This document shows positions 37,919 to 47,691 of a DNA stretch of 64,000 nucleotides, piece by piece; the first letter of the stretch is position 1, and each line of letters starts with the position of its first letter. Origin of the DNA: Porphyrobacter sp. CACIAM 03H1. GTDB lineage: Bacteria > Pseudomonadota > Alphaproteobacteria > Sphingomonadales > Sphingomonadaceae. The stretch covers positions 2,418,764-2,482,763 of the forward strand of contig NZ_CP021378.1 in assembly GCF_002215495.1 (NCBI RefSeq), written 5' to 3'. The translations under genes were made by a program, and so were the position numbers. The notes below the pieces were generated by a model. That model did no database searches and was not told the origin of the DNA. It saw only the letters and a program-made list of their open reading frames with translations.

Positions 37919-38872
37919 TTAGTGCCCCTCGCCCTCGCCCACACCCAGCACTTTGTGCAGGACCAGGGCGATGATGCCGCCAAGGATCAGGCCGAAAATC
38001 GCCGATAGCGTTGTCGCGGTCAGCCAGCCGAGCACACCGCCCGCCGCTCCTGCCATTTCATGGACGGCATGCTCGGCGGCGTGGATCGGGCCGTAGAGCC
38101 CGTCCCAACCAAGCTTGTGCAGGCTGTCGACAACGATGTGACCGCCCACCCACAGCATGGCGATGGTGCCGATGATCGAGAGCGCGGTGAGCAGCTTGGG
38201 CACGAAGCGCAGCAGAAACCGCCCGAAGGCCTGCGCCGAGGTGCTCGCCCTGCGTGTTAGATTCAGGCCGATATCGTCGAGCTTCACGATGAGCCCGACC
38301 GCACCGTAGACCGCGACCGTCACGGCCACCGCCACCAGCGCCAGCACCGCCCCGCGCATAACCAGGCTCTCGTCCGCGACCTCGGCCAGCGCGATTGCCA
38401 TGATCTCGGCCGAGAGGATGAAATCGGTGCGGATCGCCCCGCCCACGCGCTCGTTCTCGAAGGCGACAGGATCGGTGATCTCGTCCTCGAGCGTCTCGCC
38501 GTGCTTGCCGAAGCCGAGCTTCTCCATCACCTTTTCCGCGCCCTCGTAGCACAGGAAGGCACCGCCGATGATGAGCAGATAGGTGATCGCCTGAGGCAGG
38601 AACTCCGACAGGAGCAGCGCGCCCGGCAGCAGGAAGATCAGCTTGTTCCTGAGGCTGCCCTTGGTGATCTTCCAGATGATCGGCAACTCGCGCGCCGGAG
38701 AAAGGCCGGTGACATAGCTGGGCGTCACCGCCGCATCGTCGATCACCACGCCGGCCGTCTTCGTCCCCGCCCGCCCTGCGGCCACCGCCACATCGTCGAT
38801 CGAGGCCGAGGCCGCCTTCGCGATAACCGAAATGTCGTCGAGCAGTGCGACCAGTCCTGACGGCACAGCCAT
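37919..38872 (-). CDS. DUF808 family membrane protein
   Basis: A 317-residue inner-membrane protein of the DUF808 (YedI-like) family. The start GLVALLDDISVIAKAASASIDDVA and the following RAGTKTAGVVIDDAAVTP are the conserved cytoplasmic blocks; eight or so hydrophobic stretches follow (LIFLLPGALLLSEF, ITYLLIIGGAFLCYEGAEKV and others). Function unknown. AAGGGGGG abuts the ATG at 38872; the GTG two codons later has better spacing, so the start may be there. The longer frame to 39037 is rejected for lack of a ribosome site. Confidence 0.87.
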   Translation of the reverse strand: MAVPSGLVALLDDISVIAKAASASIDDVAVAAGRAGTKTAGVVIDDAAVTPSYVTGLSPARELPIIWKITKGSLRNKLIFLLPGALLLSEFLPQAITYLLIIGGAFLCYEGAEKVMEKLGFGKHGETLEDEITDPVAFENERVGGAIRTDFILSAEIMAIALAEVADESLVMRGAVLALVAVAVTVAVYGAVGLIVKLDDIGLNLTRRASTSAQAFGRFLLRFVPKLLTALSIIGTIAMLWVGGHIVVDSLHKLGWDGLYGPIHAAEHAVHEMAGAAGGVLGWLTATTLSAIFGLILGGIIALVLHKVLGVGEGEGH

Positions 38873-39081
38873 CCCCCCTTTAGCGAATCGTGCAAGCACC
38901 CAAACCGAGCGCCTGCCCTTCCGGTTCCCGACGGACAAGACTTGCAATTGCCCGGCAAAGCTGTAAGGGGCCGCGCTTCGCTTGGGATGCGCCCATGCGG
39001 ATATGGAAGAAAGCCGGAGGGGCCCTGGACGCGTCATGCGTCGGATCAGCCAGCGATCGGCAGGAAGTGAAAGGACGCAAG

Positions 39082-39447
39082 ATGGCGCTCTACGAGCACG
39101 TCTTTCTTGCGCGTCAGGATCTGAGCCAGGCTCAGGTTGACGCGCTGGCGGCGCAAGCCACCGAAATCGTTGAGGCCGGCAACGGCAAGGTCACCAAGAC
39201 CGAAACCTGGGGTCTCAAGTCGCTCGCCTACAAGATCGAGCGCAACCGCAAGGCGCATTTCGTGCTGCTCAACATCGATGCCCCCGGCTCGGTGGTCGCC
39301 GAGCTCGAGCGCCAGACCCGCATCAACGAAGACATCATTCGCTACATGACCATCCGCGTGGAAGAGCACGAGGAAGGCCCGAGCGTGATGATGCGCAAGA
39401 ACGAACGCGAGCGGAAGCGCCGCGAAACCCGTGAGGAGCGCGACTGA
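39082..39447 (+). CDS. rpsF: 30S ribosomal protein S6
   Basis: A 121-residue bS6. [20 protein letters not shown], the [24 protein letters not shown] core and the [16 protein letters not shown] strand are typical. The C-terminal tail is long and charged, ending ETREERD; in E. coli the acidic S6 tail is where RimK adds glutamates, and a rimK gene lies 3.2 kb away. AAAGGACG precedes the ATG. The stop overlaps rpsR by one base (TGATG). The 209 bases upstream contain the operon promoter region; I could not firmly place an S6:S18 leader there. Confidence 0.97.
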   Translation: MALYEHVFLARQDLSQAQVDALAAQATEIVEAGNGKVTKTETWGLKSLAYKIERNRKAHFVLLNIDAPGSVVAELERQTRINEDIIRYMTIRVEEHEEGPSVMMRKNERERKRRETREERD

Positions 39448-39671
39448 TGGCCCGCCCGTTTTTCCGCCGCCGCAAGTCCTGCCCGTTCGCGGCCAAGGAC
39501 GCCCCCAAGATCGATTACAAGGACGTGCGCCTGCTGCAGGGCTTCATGTCCGAGCGTGGCAAGATCGTGCCGTCGCGCATCACCGCCGTCTCGGCGAAGA
39601 AGCAGCGTGAACTGGCCCAGGCGATCAAGCGTGCGCGCCAGATCGGCCTGCTGCCGTTCATCGTGAAGTAA
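39447..39671 (+). CDS. rpsR: 30S ribosomal protein S18
   Basis: A 74-residue bS18, partner of S6 on the 30S platform. The sequence [19 protein letters not shown] and [12 protein letters not shown] are standard. Two Cys would be needed for a zinc form; only one is present, so this is the zinc-free type. It overlaps rpsF by one base and precedes rplI by 14 bases. Confidence 0.98.
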   Translation: MARPFFRRRKSCPFAAKDAPKIDYKDVRLLQGFMSERGKIVPSRITAVSAKKQRELAQAIKRARQIGLLPFIVK

Positions 39672-39685
39672 GAGGAGAAAGAGAC

Positions 39686-40291
39686 ATGGACATCATTCTC
39701 CTTGAGCGCATCGAGAAGCTCGGCTCGATCGGTGACGTCGTCACCGTGAAGGACGGCTATGCGCGCAACTTCCTGCTGCCGCAGAAGAAGGCTCTCCGCG
39801 CCAACGAAGCCAACAAGAAGGTCTTCGAAGCCAACCGCGAGCGGCTCGAGAAGGAAAACGCCGAGCGTCGCACCGTGGCCGAAGGCCTGGGTGAAAAGGT
39901 CGCGGGCGCTGAAGTGGTGCTGATCCGCGCCGCCTCGAACGCCGGCCAGCTCTACGGTTCGGTCAGCGTGCGCGACATCGTCGCCGGGCTCGCCGATCAG
40001 GGCCACTCGGTCGACAAGCGCATGGTCATCATGGGCTCGCCCATCAAGACCATCGGCATGCACGACGTGACCATCGCCCTGCACCCCGAAGTGCGCGTGA
40101 CCGTGAAGGCCAACGTCGCCCGCTCGGACGACGAAGCCAAGCTGCAGAGCGAAGGCGTCGACGTGCTGGCCCAGATGTTCGCCGACGAACAGCGCGAGAT
40201 CGAAGAGCAGGCCGAAGCGACCCGCATCGACACCAGCCTCGAGCCCGGCGAAATCCCGGCCGAACTGCTCGAGGGCGGCGACGAGGCGTAA
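39686..40291 (+). CDS. rplI: 50S ribosomal protein L9
   Basis: A 201-residue bL9. [32 protein letters not shown] is the N-domain, a long connecting helix follows, then the C-domain. It is about 50 residues longer than E. coli L9 because of an acidic tail rich in Glu ([15 protein letters not shown] and on), a feature I associate with related alphaproteobacteria. AGGAGAAAGAG precedes the ATG. A strong terminator 34 bases after the stop ends the rpsF-rpsR-rplI operon. Confidence 0.97.
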   Translation: MDIILLERIEKLGSIGDVVTVKDGYARNFLLPQKKALRANEANKKVFEANRERLEKENAERRTVAEGLGEKVAGAEVVLIRAASNAGQLYGSVSVRDIVAGLADQGHSVDKRMVIMGSPIKTIGMHDVTIALHPEVRVTVKANVARSDDEAKLQSEGVDVLAQMFADEQREIEEQAEATRIDTSLEPGEIPAELLEGGDEA

Positions 40292-40324
40292 GCCATCCGG
40301 CCCTCACCAGCCTGAAACACAGCA

Positions 40325-40361
40325 GGGCGCGAAGATCACCTCGATCTTCGCGCCCTTCTTG
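40325..40361 (+). terminator. rho-independent terminator of rpsF-rpsR-rplI
   Basis: GGGCGCGAAGATC, a 5-base loop ACCTC, and GATCTTCGCGCCC make a perfect 13-bp stem, followed by TTCTTG. It lies 34 bases past the rplI stop. Confidence 0.9.
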
Positions 40362-40429
40362 TAAACAGCGCCCGCACGCGCAAAGGTGCTGCCATACAAC
40401 GATAACAACAAAGGAGCAGAACAACTGCC

Positions 40430-41866
40430 ATGATCGACATCCCAGCCATTCTCGACCAGCTTCAGCAGCATTACGACGAAGCGGTTCGCACCCTGCGCGA
40501 CGACGTGATCGCCTTCGGACGCGACGGCACCCTGCCCGCGCCTTCCAAGCGGGCCGATGGGTCCTACGCCTATCCGCAGATCACCCTGCGCTACAACGGC
40601 GTGGGCGCGCCGCGCGATCGCAGCCGCGCCTTCGGGCGGCTCGAGATGCCGGGCACCTACACCACCACCGTCACCCGCCCGGACCGCTTCGCGCAATATC
40701 TCACCGAACAGCTCCAGCTGATCGCCGCCGAATACGAGGTCGATGTCACGGTCAGCCGGTCGCGCCAGGAAATCCCCTTCCCCTATGTGCTCGACGGCGA
40801 GGCCGGAGCGGCGATGGTCGGGATCGCGCCGCAGGACATCGCCGCGCACTTCCCCTCGACCGACCTCGCCCTGATCGGTGACGAACTCGCCGACGGGATC
40901 GAGATCGACGGCGAGCACGCCATGCCGCTCTCGCTGTTCGACGGCCTTCGCACCGATTATTCGCTGGCGCGGCTCAAGCACTACACGGGTAGCGAGGTCA
41001 GCGACTTTCAGGACTTCATCCTGTTCACGAACTATCACCGCTATGTCGATGAATTCGTGAACTGGGGTGCGGCGCAGATCGGCAAGGACGGCTATGTCGC
41101 CCTGACCGGTGCCGCCGGGCTCGACATCCGCGAGCCGACCACGCACGCGCAGGACCAGCTCAACGACACCGCCTGGCGGCGCCACCAGATGCCCGCCTAC
41201 CACCTGATCCGCGAGGACGGGCGCGGGATCACCCTTGTCAACATCGGCGTCGGCCCGTCCAACGCCAAGACAATCTGCGATCACCTCGCGGTGCTGCGCC
41301 CGCACGCGTGGCTGATGATCGGGCACTGCGGCGGCCTGCGCTCGACCCAGAAGATCGGCGACTTCGTGCTCGCCCACGCCTATCTGCGGGACGATCACGT
41401 GCTCGATCCGGTCCTCCCGCCAGAGGTGCCGATCCCGCCGATTGCCGAAGTTCAGCAGGCCATGGCCAGCGCGGCGGAGGCGGTGAGCGGCGTTCAGGGC
41501 GCGAACCTCAAGCAGCGGATGCGCACCGGCACGGTCGTCACCACCGACGATCGCAACTGGGAGCTGCGCTATTCCTCCTCGGCCAAGCGCTTCTCGCAGA
41601 GCCGCGCCATCGCCATCGACATGGAAAGCGCGACCATCGCCACGCAGGGCTACCGTTTCCGGGTGCCTTACGGCACGCTGCTGTGCGTCTCGGACAAGCC
41701 CTTGCACGGCGAGATCAAGCTGCCCGGCCAGGCCAACAAGTTCTACGAGGAGGCCATCGCCGCCCACCTCCAGATCGGCCTCGTCGCCTGCGCGATGCTG
41801 CGGGATGAGGGCGACCGGCTGCACAGCCGCAAGCTGCGCGCGTTCAACGAACCTCCGTTCCGGTGA
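40430..41866 (+). CDS. amn: AMP nucleosidase
   Basis: A 478-residue enzyme that hydrolyses AMP to adenine and ribose 5-phosphate. The N-terminal Amn-specific regulatory domain (about 1-170) is followed by a nucleoside-phosphorylase-fold catalytic domain with LVNIGVGPSNAKTICDHLAVLRP, MIGHCGGLRSTQKIGDFVLAHAY and the late AIDMESATIATQGYRF block that contacts the purine. Length equals E. coli Amn (484). It stands alone after the rplI terminator, and its stop overlaps the next gene start (GTGA). Confidence 0.95.
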   Translation: MIDIPAILDQLQQHYDEAVRTLRDDVIAFGRDGTLPAPSKRADGSYAYPQITLRYNGVGAPRDRSRAFGRLEMPGTYTTTVTRPDRFAQYLTEQLQLIAAEYEVDVTVSRSRQEIPFPYVLDGEAGAAMVGIAPQDIAAHFPSTDLALIGDELADGIEIDGEHAMPLSLFDGLRTDYSLARLKHYTGSEVSDFQDFILFTNYHRYVDEFVNWGAAQIGKDGYVALTGAAGLDIREPTTHAQDQLNDTAWRRHQMPAYHLIREDGRGITLVNIGVGPSNAKTICDHLAVLRPHAWLMIGHCGGLRSTQKIGDFVLAHAYLRDDHVLDPVLPPEVPIPPIAEVQQAMASAAEAVSGVQGANLKQRMRTGTVVTTDDRNWELRYSSSAKRFSQSRAIAIDMESATIATQGYRFRVPYGTLLCVSDKPLHGEIKLPGQANKFYEEAIAAHLQIGLVACAMLRDEGDRLHSRKLRAFNEPPFR

Positions 41867-42621
41867 GTCTCTCGCGCTCCATCGCGGGCCGCGTCGCCAT
41901 CGTCACCGGCGCGGCGAGCGGCATGGGCCGGGCGACTGCGCGGCTGTTTGCCGCCGAGGGCGCTCAGGTGGCGGTGATCGACCTTGATCGGGCTGCCTGC
42001 GAGGCGGTGGCGGCGGAATGCGGCAGTGGCGCGCGGGCCTATGCGCTCGATGTGTCGGACGGGGAAGCCATCATCCGAACGGTCGCGCGGATCGCCGAGG
42101 ACTTTGAGGGAATCGACATTCTGGTGAACAATGCCGGGGTGTCGAGCTTCTGCGGGCTCGATGATCCCGCCTACGACGATGTCTGGCACCGCGCCATCGC
42201 GGTGATGCTGACCGCCCACCAGCGGATGGTGCGAGCGGCCCTGCCGTGGCTGCGGCGGAGCGATGCGGCGCGGATCGTCAACATCGCCTCGACCGAAGGG
42301 CTGGGCGCGACCCCGGGCGATACGCCTTACGTGGCGGCAAAGACGGGCGTCATCGGCCTTACACGCGGGCTTGCGGTCGATCTCGGCCCTGAAGGCATCA
42401 CCGTGAACTGCATCTGCCCCGGCCCGATCCGCACCGCGATGACCGACGCCGTGGCGGAGGAGCACAAGACGATCTTCGCCAAGCGCCGCACCGCGCTCAA
42501 ACGCTACGGCGAGCCCGAGGAGGTCGCCCACATCACCCTGTCGCTGGTGCTTCCCGCCGCGAGTTACATCACCGGCGCAGCGATCCCGGTCGATGGCGGA
42601 CTGATGGCGCGGAACGCCTAG
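41863..42621 (+). CDS. SDR-family oxidoreductase
   Basis: A 252-residue classical short-chain dehydrogenase: cofactor loop TGAASGMG, acidic D in VIDLDRAA (suggesting NAD preference), NNAG, catalytic Ser in NIASTEG and YVAAK. The C-terminus [17 protein letters not shown] is typical. Substrate unknown. GTG start overlapping the amn stop by four bases suggests cotranslation with AMP nucleosidase. Its stop shares the four bases CTAG with the stop of convergent rimK. Confidence 0.88.
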   Translation: MSLSRSIAGRVAIVTGAASGMGRATARLFAAEGAQVAVIDLDRAACEAVAAECGSGARAYALDVSDGEAIIRTVARIAEDFEGIDILVNNAGVSSFCGLDDPAYDDVWHRAIAVMLTAHQRMVRAALPWLRRSDAARIVNIASTEGLGATPGDTPYVAAKTGVIGLTRGLAVDLGPEGITVNCICPGPIRTAMTDAVAEEHKTIFAKRRTALKRYGEPEEVAHITLSLVLPAASYITGAAIPVDGGLMARNA

Positions 42622-43523
42622 CCCCGACCCTTGGTCTTGGTCGCCCCGCCCTTGGCGTTGGCGGCGATGAAATCGATGATCTGGCCTGCAACGTCCTTGC
42701 CGGTCGCGCTTTCGATGCCTTCGAGGCCGGGGGAGGAATTGACCTCCATGATCACGGGACCGTGATTGCTGCGCAGCATGTCGACGCCGCACACGTTGAG
42801 CCCCATGCGCCTGGCGGCGCGCACGGCGGTGGAGCGTTCCTCGGGCGTGATCTTGATCACTTGCGCGCTGCCGCCGCGGTGGAGGTTGGAGCGGAACTCG
42901 TCCGGCGCGCCGGTGCGCTTCATCGCCGCAACCACCTTGCCACCCACCACCAGCGCGCGGATATCGGTGCCGCCGGCCTCCTTGATGAACTCCTGCACAA
43001 GGATGTTGACGTTGGCCCCACGGAAGGCCTCGATCACCGACTTGGCGCTCGACATGGTCTCGGCGAGCACCACGCCGATCCCCTGCGTCCCCTCGATCAG
43101 CTTGATCACCACCGGCGGGCCCTTCACCGCCTTGATGATCTCCTCGGCCGCCTTGGGATCGTTGGCATAGGCCGTCAGCGGCAGGCCGAGCCCGTGCTTG
43201 GCGAGGATCTGCAAGGACCGCAGCTTGTCACGACTGCGGCCGATGGCGACGCTTTCGTTGAGCGACCAGATGCCCGCCATTTCGAACTGCCGGAGGATCG
43301 CAAGGCCGTAATTCGTGATAGAGGCGCCGATCCTCGGAATCACCGCGTCATAGGAAGCAATGGGCGCTCCATTGTAGAACACCTGCGGGCGGTGGCTGGC
43401 GATGTGCACCGTGCAGCGCAGCGTATTGAGGATGTCGAGCGTGTGCCCCCGCGCCTCGGCGGCCTCTTTCAGCCGCTGGTGCGAGTAGAGGTTGGCGTTG
43501 CGCGCCAGCATCGCGATTTTCAT
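42618..43523 (-). CDS. rimK: ribosomal protein S6-L-glutamate ligase
   Basis: A 301-residue ATP-grasp ligase, matching E. coli RimK in length. [22 protein letters not shown], the ATP-binding [41 protein letters not shown] and the metal-binding [15 protein letters not shown] are all present. RimK adds Glu residues to the S6 tail. The rpsF gene is about 3.2 kb away, and the gene just upstream (24 bases) is RimB-like, so the local set corresponds to the rimB-rimK part of the known rimABK system. Confidence 0.95.
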   Translation of the reverse strand: MKIAMLARNANLYSHQRLKEAAEARGHTLDILNTLRCTVHIASHRPQVFYNGAPIASYDAVIPRIGASITNYGLAILRQFEMAGIWSLNESVAIGRSRDKLRSLQILAKHGLGLPLTAYANDPKAAEEIIKAVKGPPVVIKLIEGTQGIGVVLAETMSSAKSVIEAFRGANVNILVQEFIKEAGGTDIRALVVGGKVVAAMKRTGAPDEFRSNLHRGGSAQVIKITPEERSTAVRAARRMGLNVCGVDMLRSNHGPVIMEVNSSPGLEGIESATGKDVAGQIIDFIAANAKGGATKTKGRG

Positions 43524-43547
43524 GAAGACCCTTTCAAGACCGGCATT

Positions 43548-43982
43548 TTACCGGCGGAGGCGCCCCATATGCGACATCGCAGGTGATTGCAGCCAAGAAT
43601 GGCCACTATCCACCACCATCCGCCGCCTGAGCGCGGTGCGCCCGATCAGCATCGGGAACTGCATCTGGGACCGGTCCGCCAGGCTGATTTCCGCCCGGAA
43701 GGTGAGATTACCGATGGTGAGAGGCGTCTTTATGACAAAGCGGGTCTGCTGTTCGCCGTTCGAGGAGGTTATGCCGCGCACGTCGACATGGATGGCCTCG
43801 CAGAAGTGCCGCTGGCCGCCCCAGTCGACCGCGAAGCGCACGAATCGCTCGCCTTCGCGGCGGAAATCCTCGAGCACGTCGGCATGAAGCGAGGAGGTGC
43901 GCGCGCCGGTGTCGATCTTGGCGGGAATCCCGGCGAGGCCCAGTCCGGGTAGGTCGACCAGTTCGCGCCAGCCGACCACCAT
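43548..43982 (-). CDS. rimB: RimB-like ATP-dependent zinc protease family protein
   Basis: A 144-residue protein of the retropepsin-like family that accompanies RimK. It has the catalytic-type loop PAKIDTGARTSSLHA and the late FPMLIGRTALRRR. In Pseudomonas, RimB is reported to counter RimK on S6. The ATG at 43982 is chosen as the family N-terminus (VVGWRELVDLPGLGL) starts there, 17 bases after the stop of the upstream lipoprotein gene; the longer frame is an Arg-rich shadow. RimK follows 24 bases later. Confidence 0.85.
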   Translation of the reverse strand: MVVGWRELVDLPGLGLAGIPAKIDTGARTSSLHADVLEDFRREGERFVRFAVDWGGQRHFCEAIHVDVRGITSSNGEQQTRFVIKTPLTIGNLTFRAEISLADRSQMQFPMLIGRTALRRRMVVDSGHSWLQSPAMSHMGRLRR

Positions 43983-43999
43983 CGCGGGCCTCGGTTCCT

Positions 44000-45016
44000 T
44001 CAAGGCAGGATCGCCATCCCGTCGCCGCCCTCGCCCACCTTCAGGCGGCGCAGCACGGTACCGCCGGCATAATCGACCTCGGCCACGGTGTCGCTGGCGG
44101 TCTCGGCGACGTAGATGCGCTTGCCGTCGGCGGACCACAGGATCGTCACCTGAAACCGCGCTTCGGCCTCGGCGGGGCCGGAGACGGTGATGGTGCGGAT
44201 CACTTTTGCCGAGGCGGTGTCGATCACGCTGAGGCTGCCTTCCTGAAGATCGGAGGTGATGGCGACATCGCCCTGCGGGCGCACCGCGATGCGCAGCGGG
44301 AACCTGCCTGTCGCCACGGTGGAGCGCACCTCCATCGTTTGCGGATCAAGCGCGAAGGCCTGATTTGAACCCCGCGCCGAGACCCAAAGGTCGGTGCCGT
44401 CGGGCGAAAGCGAGATGCCCTCCGGCTCCTCGCCGACCGTCACCGAAAGCGGCGCGCGGCGGGTGACGAGGTCGAGCCGGGTGACTGTTCGCGAGCCGAG
44501 ATCGGTCGTCCATGCCGTGCGCGCATCCGGGCTCACGGCGAGCATGTGGCTGCCCTGCTTGCCGGTCCCGAACTCGAACAGCTGGCGGGCGGCGGCGAGG
44601 GGCGTGGCGATCCGGAAGATCGACTTGCGGCCTTCCGCCGTGACGAAAAGGTCGCCCTGCGTGTGCCAGACGATCCCGTGCGGGCGCGCGTTCTCGCCGA
44701 GGTCGATGCTGGCGACCTTTTCGAGGCTGCCGGTCGAGAAGATGTCGACCGTCGTCCCGCCATAGCAGGCGAGCGCCACGTGCTGCCCGTCGGGCGAGGT
44801 CGCCAGTTCGTGCGGGTTGGTGCAGCTCGGCAGGCGCAGCACTTCCCTTCCGGTGGCCAGATCGACCTTGGACAGGGTGTTGCCGCGCTTGGCCGCGACG
44901 AACAGGGTCGGCGGCATCGCCGCGCCCGCAGACGCCTCCGGTTCCGCGGTCGGCGCGCAGGCGGACAGCACCATCAGTGCCGCCGCCCCCGCCGCGATGC
45001 GCCCCCCGCGGCCCAT
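44000..45016 (-). CDS. beta-propeller lipoprotein (YVTN/NHL-like)
   Basis: A 338-residue secreted lipoprotein. The signal ends in lipobox LSAC, about residue 20 from the ATG at 45016. The mature part has six or seven repeats of about 42 residues with SPDG/SPDA turns (ATSPDGQH, AVSPDART, SLSPDGTD) and ending with WSADGKRIYVAETASDTVAEVD, a seven-bladed propeller of the YVTN type. Function unknown. The start overlaps the stop of the M2 peptidase by one base (TGATG), so the two are coupled; RimB-RimK follow on the same strand. Confidence 0.82.
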   Translation of the reverse strand: MGRGGRIAAGAAALMVLSACAPTAEPEASAGAAMPPTLFVAAKRGNTLSKVDLATGREVLRLPSCTNPHELATSPDGQHVALACYGGTTVDIFSTGSLEKVASIDLGENARPHGIVWHTQGDLFVTAEGRKSIFRIATPLAAARQLFEFGTGKQGSHMLAVSPDARTAWTTDLGSRTVTRLDLVTRRAPLSVTVGEEPEGISLSPDGTDLWVSARGSNQAFALDPQTMEVRSTVATGRFPLRIAVRPQGDVAITSDLQEGSLSVIDTASAKVIRTITVSGPAEAEARFQVTILWSADGKRIYVAETASDTVAEVDYAGGTVLRRLKVGEGGDGMAILP

Positions 45017-46875
45017 CACCAGCCCGCCTTCTCGCCCTTGTTCTGCTGGTCGAGCCACTTCTTGAGCGGCGCGAAGTATTCGACCATCGCCTTGCCGCTC
45101 ATCTGCCGCTCGCCGGTGAAGGCCTCGAGCGCGTCGGGCCAGGGCTTGGAAGCCCCCATTTCGAGCATCGCATTGAGCTTCGCTCCGACGTCCTTGTTGC
45201 CGTAGAACGAGCAGCGGTGGAGCGGCCCCTTCCAGCCCGCGGTGTCGCAGGCGGCCTTGTAGAACTGGAACTGGAGCAGCCGCGCCAGGAAGTAGCGGGT
45301 GTAGCTGACATTGCCGGGGATGTGATACTTCGCCCCCGCGTCGAAACCGGCCGGATCGCGCGGCACCGGCGGGACGATGCCCTGGTAGTCGCGGCGCAGG
45401 TCGTTCCAGCCGGTGTTGATCGCGCCTTCCGGGATCGAGCCGTCATAGAGGCCCCAGCGGTAGCGGTCGAGCAGCAGGCCGAAGGGCAGGAAGGCGACCT
45501 TGTCCATCGCTTGGCGCAGCAGCAGGCCGATGTCCTTGTCGGCGCTCGGCACCTGCGCGGGATCGAGCATGTCGATCTGCACGAGGTATTCGGGCGTGAT
45601 CGACAGGGCGATCATGTCGCCGATCGCCTCGTGGAACCCGTCATTCGCGCCGGTCAGGTGCAGCGTGTCCTGCTTGTTGTAGGCGCGCTGGTAGTAATTG
45701 TGGCCGAGTTCGTGGTGGATGGTCACGAAGTCGTCGGCATTGGGCTTGATACACATCTTAATGCGCAGGTCGTCGACATTGTCGATGTTCCAGGCCGAGG
45801 CGTGGCACACCACTTCGCGGTCGGCAGGCTTCACGAACTGGCTGCGCTCCCAGAAGGTTCCGGGCAGCGGCTCGAACCCGAGAGAGGAGAAGAACTGCTC
45901 GCCGACCTTGACCATGCCGACCGGATCGAGGCCCTTCTTGGCGATCAGGTCGGTGAGGTCATAGCCGATGTCGCCCGCGCCTGCCGGAGCGACCAGCGGG
46001 TAGATGTTGCCCCATTCCTGCGCCCACATGTTGCCGAGCAGGTCGGCGCGGATCGGGCCGGTGCGCGGCTGGACGGCATCGCCGTATTTCTCGTTGAGCT
46101 TGCGCCGGACATAGGTGTGGAGCGCGATGTAGAGCGGCTTCACCTCCTGCCACATCCGCTCGGTCTCGGCGGCGAACTGTTCGGGCGGCATGTCGTAGCC
46201 CGACCGCCACATCGCGCCGTAATCGGCAAAACCCAGTTCCTTGGCGCCCTCGTTGGCGAGCGCGGTCATGCGGGCGTAATCCTCGCGCATCGGCGCGCCG
46301 ACATTGTCGTGCCAGCTCGCCCACATTTCCTTGAGCTCGTCCGGCGTGCGTTCGAGGTTGCCCATCTCGGCCTCGATGTCGCTGCCGTTGATCGGCTGGC
46401 CGTTGAGGGTGCCCTTGCCCCGCCCGTAGGCCGAATTGAGGCGCGTCGCGATTGCGTTCAGTTCCTCGGCCGCGCCGGGGCGGTTCGGGGCCGGCAGCGA
46501 GATGCTGTTGCGCAGCATGTCGAGCTTGCGGACGGTTTCCGCATCGAGCCCAGGGATCTTGGCATAGCGCGCCGCCTCGTTGGCCCAGCCGACCTGCTTC
46601 AGCGTCAGCTCCGCGCCGTATCGCGCCGCGAGCGTGTCGCTGTCGTGGTTGATGTAGGTGGCGTTGAGCCAGGAGACGTGGCCGTATTCCTTCGAGAAGG
46701 CCGCCAGTTCGGCCTCGACGGCGGCGATCCACGCCTTGGCGCCCTCGGGCGTGGCGGGATAGGCGGCGGCGCTATCGGCGGCAGCGGGCGCGGCGTCCTG
46801 CGCCGCGAGCGGGGCGGCAACGGCGATGGCGAGGGCGGCGGCGGCACCCTTCAGAAGGGGGGCGGCAAGTTTCAT
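45016..46875 (-). CDS. M2-family peptidyl-dipeptidase (ACE-like)
   Basis: A 619-residue exported zinc peptidase. The signal ends near APLAAQDA (residue 27). The active site HHELGHNYYQRAY gives HExxH at 388-392, with the third ligand in HEAIGDMIALS about 24 residues later. IRADLLGNMWAQEWGNIYPLV is a hallmark of the angiotensin-converting-enzyme family. It would remove C-terminal dipeptides from oligopeptides in the periplasm. It heads an apparent operon with a propeller lipoprotein, rimB and rimK. Confidence 0.93.
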   Translation of the reverse strand: MKLAAPLLKGAAAALAIAVAAPLAAQDAAPAAADSAAAYPATPEGAKAWIAAVEAELAAFSKEYGHVSWLNATYINHDSDTLAARYGAELTLKQVGWANEAARYAKIPGLDAETVRKLDMLRNSISLPAPNRPGAAEELNAIATRLNSAYGRGKGTLNGQPINGSDIEAEMGNLERTPDELKEMWASWHDNVGAPMREDYARMTALANEGAKELGFADYGAMWRSGYDMPPEQFAAETERMWQEVKPLYIALHTYVRRKLNEKYGDAVQPRTGPIRADLLGNMWAQEWGNIYPLVAPAGAGDIGYDLTDLIAKKGLDPVGMVKVGEQFFSSLGFEPLPGTFWERSQFVKPADREVVCHASAWNIDNVDDLRIKMCIKPNADDFVTIHHELGHNYYQRAYNKQDTLHLTGANDGFHEAIGDMIALSITPEYLVQIDMLDPAQVPSADKDIGLLLRQAMDKVAFLPFGLLLDRYRWGLYDGSIPEGAINTGWNDLRRDYQGIVPPVPRDPAGFDAGAKYHIPGNVSYTRYFLARLLQFQFYKAACDTAGWKGPLHRCSFYGNKDVGAKLNAMLEMGASKPWPDALEAFTGERQMSGKAMVEYFAPLKKWLDQQNKGEKAGW

Positions 46876-46938
46876 TGTGAGGGGTTCCCGTCAGTCATGT
46901 GACAATGTTTGCAGATTTGAACGTTGAGGCCGCGGGAA

Positions 46939-47691
46939 TCAACCCGCGAGGAAATCGGCAATCGCCATGCCGAGTTCCGGCCGGGTCACACTGTTCATGT
47001 GAGTGCCGGGCACCTCGATGTAGCGCGCATCGGGCAGCCGCGCCGCGAGCGCCGTCGCCGAGCCGTTGTCATCGTCCGCATCGCCGCAGATCACCGCGGT
47101 CGGCATGGTCACGGCGGCGAGGCGCGCGAGGTCGAAATCGTCCATCGCATCGAGCAGCAGCCGCGCGGCGACGCGGTCCACGCCTTGCGACTTCAGGAAG
47201 GTGCGCGCGGTGTAGGCCGGATCGCCCGGGCGGATCGTGTCGAACTCGTCGATCACGCGCTTGAAGAACCCCGCCCGGCGCTCCCATCCGGCAAGCCCCT
47301 CCACCCCCATCCCGCACACGCACAGGCGGCGCGGCTCGAGGATGCCGTGGGCGACGGTGTGGATCGCGGTGCGGGCGCCCAGCGAGAAGCCGACGAGGTC
47401 GAATGCACCCGGCTCGAGCGCGAGGTGCTCGGCCAGCGCCGCCACGTCGCGCACCAGCACGCCAGGGGGATAGGCAGCTGGGTCTTGCGGCGCATCGCTC
47501 TGGCCGTGGACTCGGAAGTCCAGCATGATCGCCCGGAACCCCGCCGCCGCCAGCCGCGCGCCGTGGCCCCACTTGATCCAGTTCATGTCGGCAGAGGAGA
47601 ACAGCCCGTGCAGCAGGATCACCGGGTGCCCCTCCCCCTCGGTGTGGACCGCAAGGCGCGTGCCGTCGAAGCTGGCAAAGTGTTCAAGCAT
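46939..47691 (-). CDS. alpha/beta-fold hydrolase
   Basis: A 250-residue hydrolase. ILLHGLFSSADMNW is the oxyanion region, LVGFSLGART the nucleophile elbow, and ICGDADDDNGSA plus PGTHMNSV carry the acid and His. No signal peptide. Substrate unknown. The ATG at 47691 overlaps the end of the upstream DsbA-fold gene by eight bases, so the two are cotranslated. The longer frame is a shadow of that gene. Confidence 0.85.
   Translation of the reverse strand: MLEHFASFDGTRLAVHTEGEGHPVILLHGLFSSADMNWIKWGHGARLAAAGFRAIMLDFRVHGQSDAPQDPAAYPPGVLVRDVAALAEHLALEPGAFDLVGFSLGARTAIHTVAHGILEPRRLCVCGMGVEGLAGWERRAGFFKRVIDEFDTIRPGDPAYTARTFLKSQGVDRVAARLLLDAMDDFDLARLAAVTMPTAVICGDADDDNGSATALAARLPDARYIEVPGTHMNSVTRPELGMAIADFLAG

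Noticed and set aside
38880..39081. S6:S18 mRNA leader before rpsF
   Set aside because: Small hairpins such as GACGC-N5-GCGTC occur, but I could not identify the CCG bulge arrangement with confidence.
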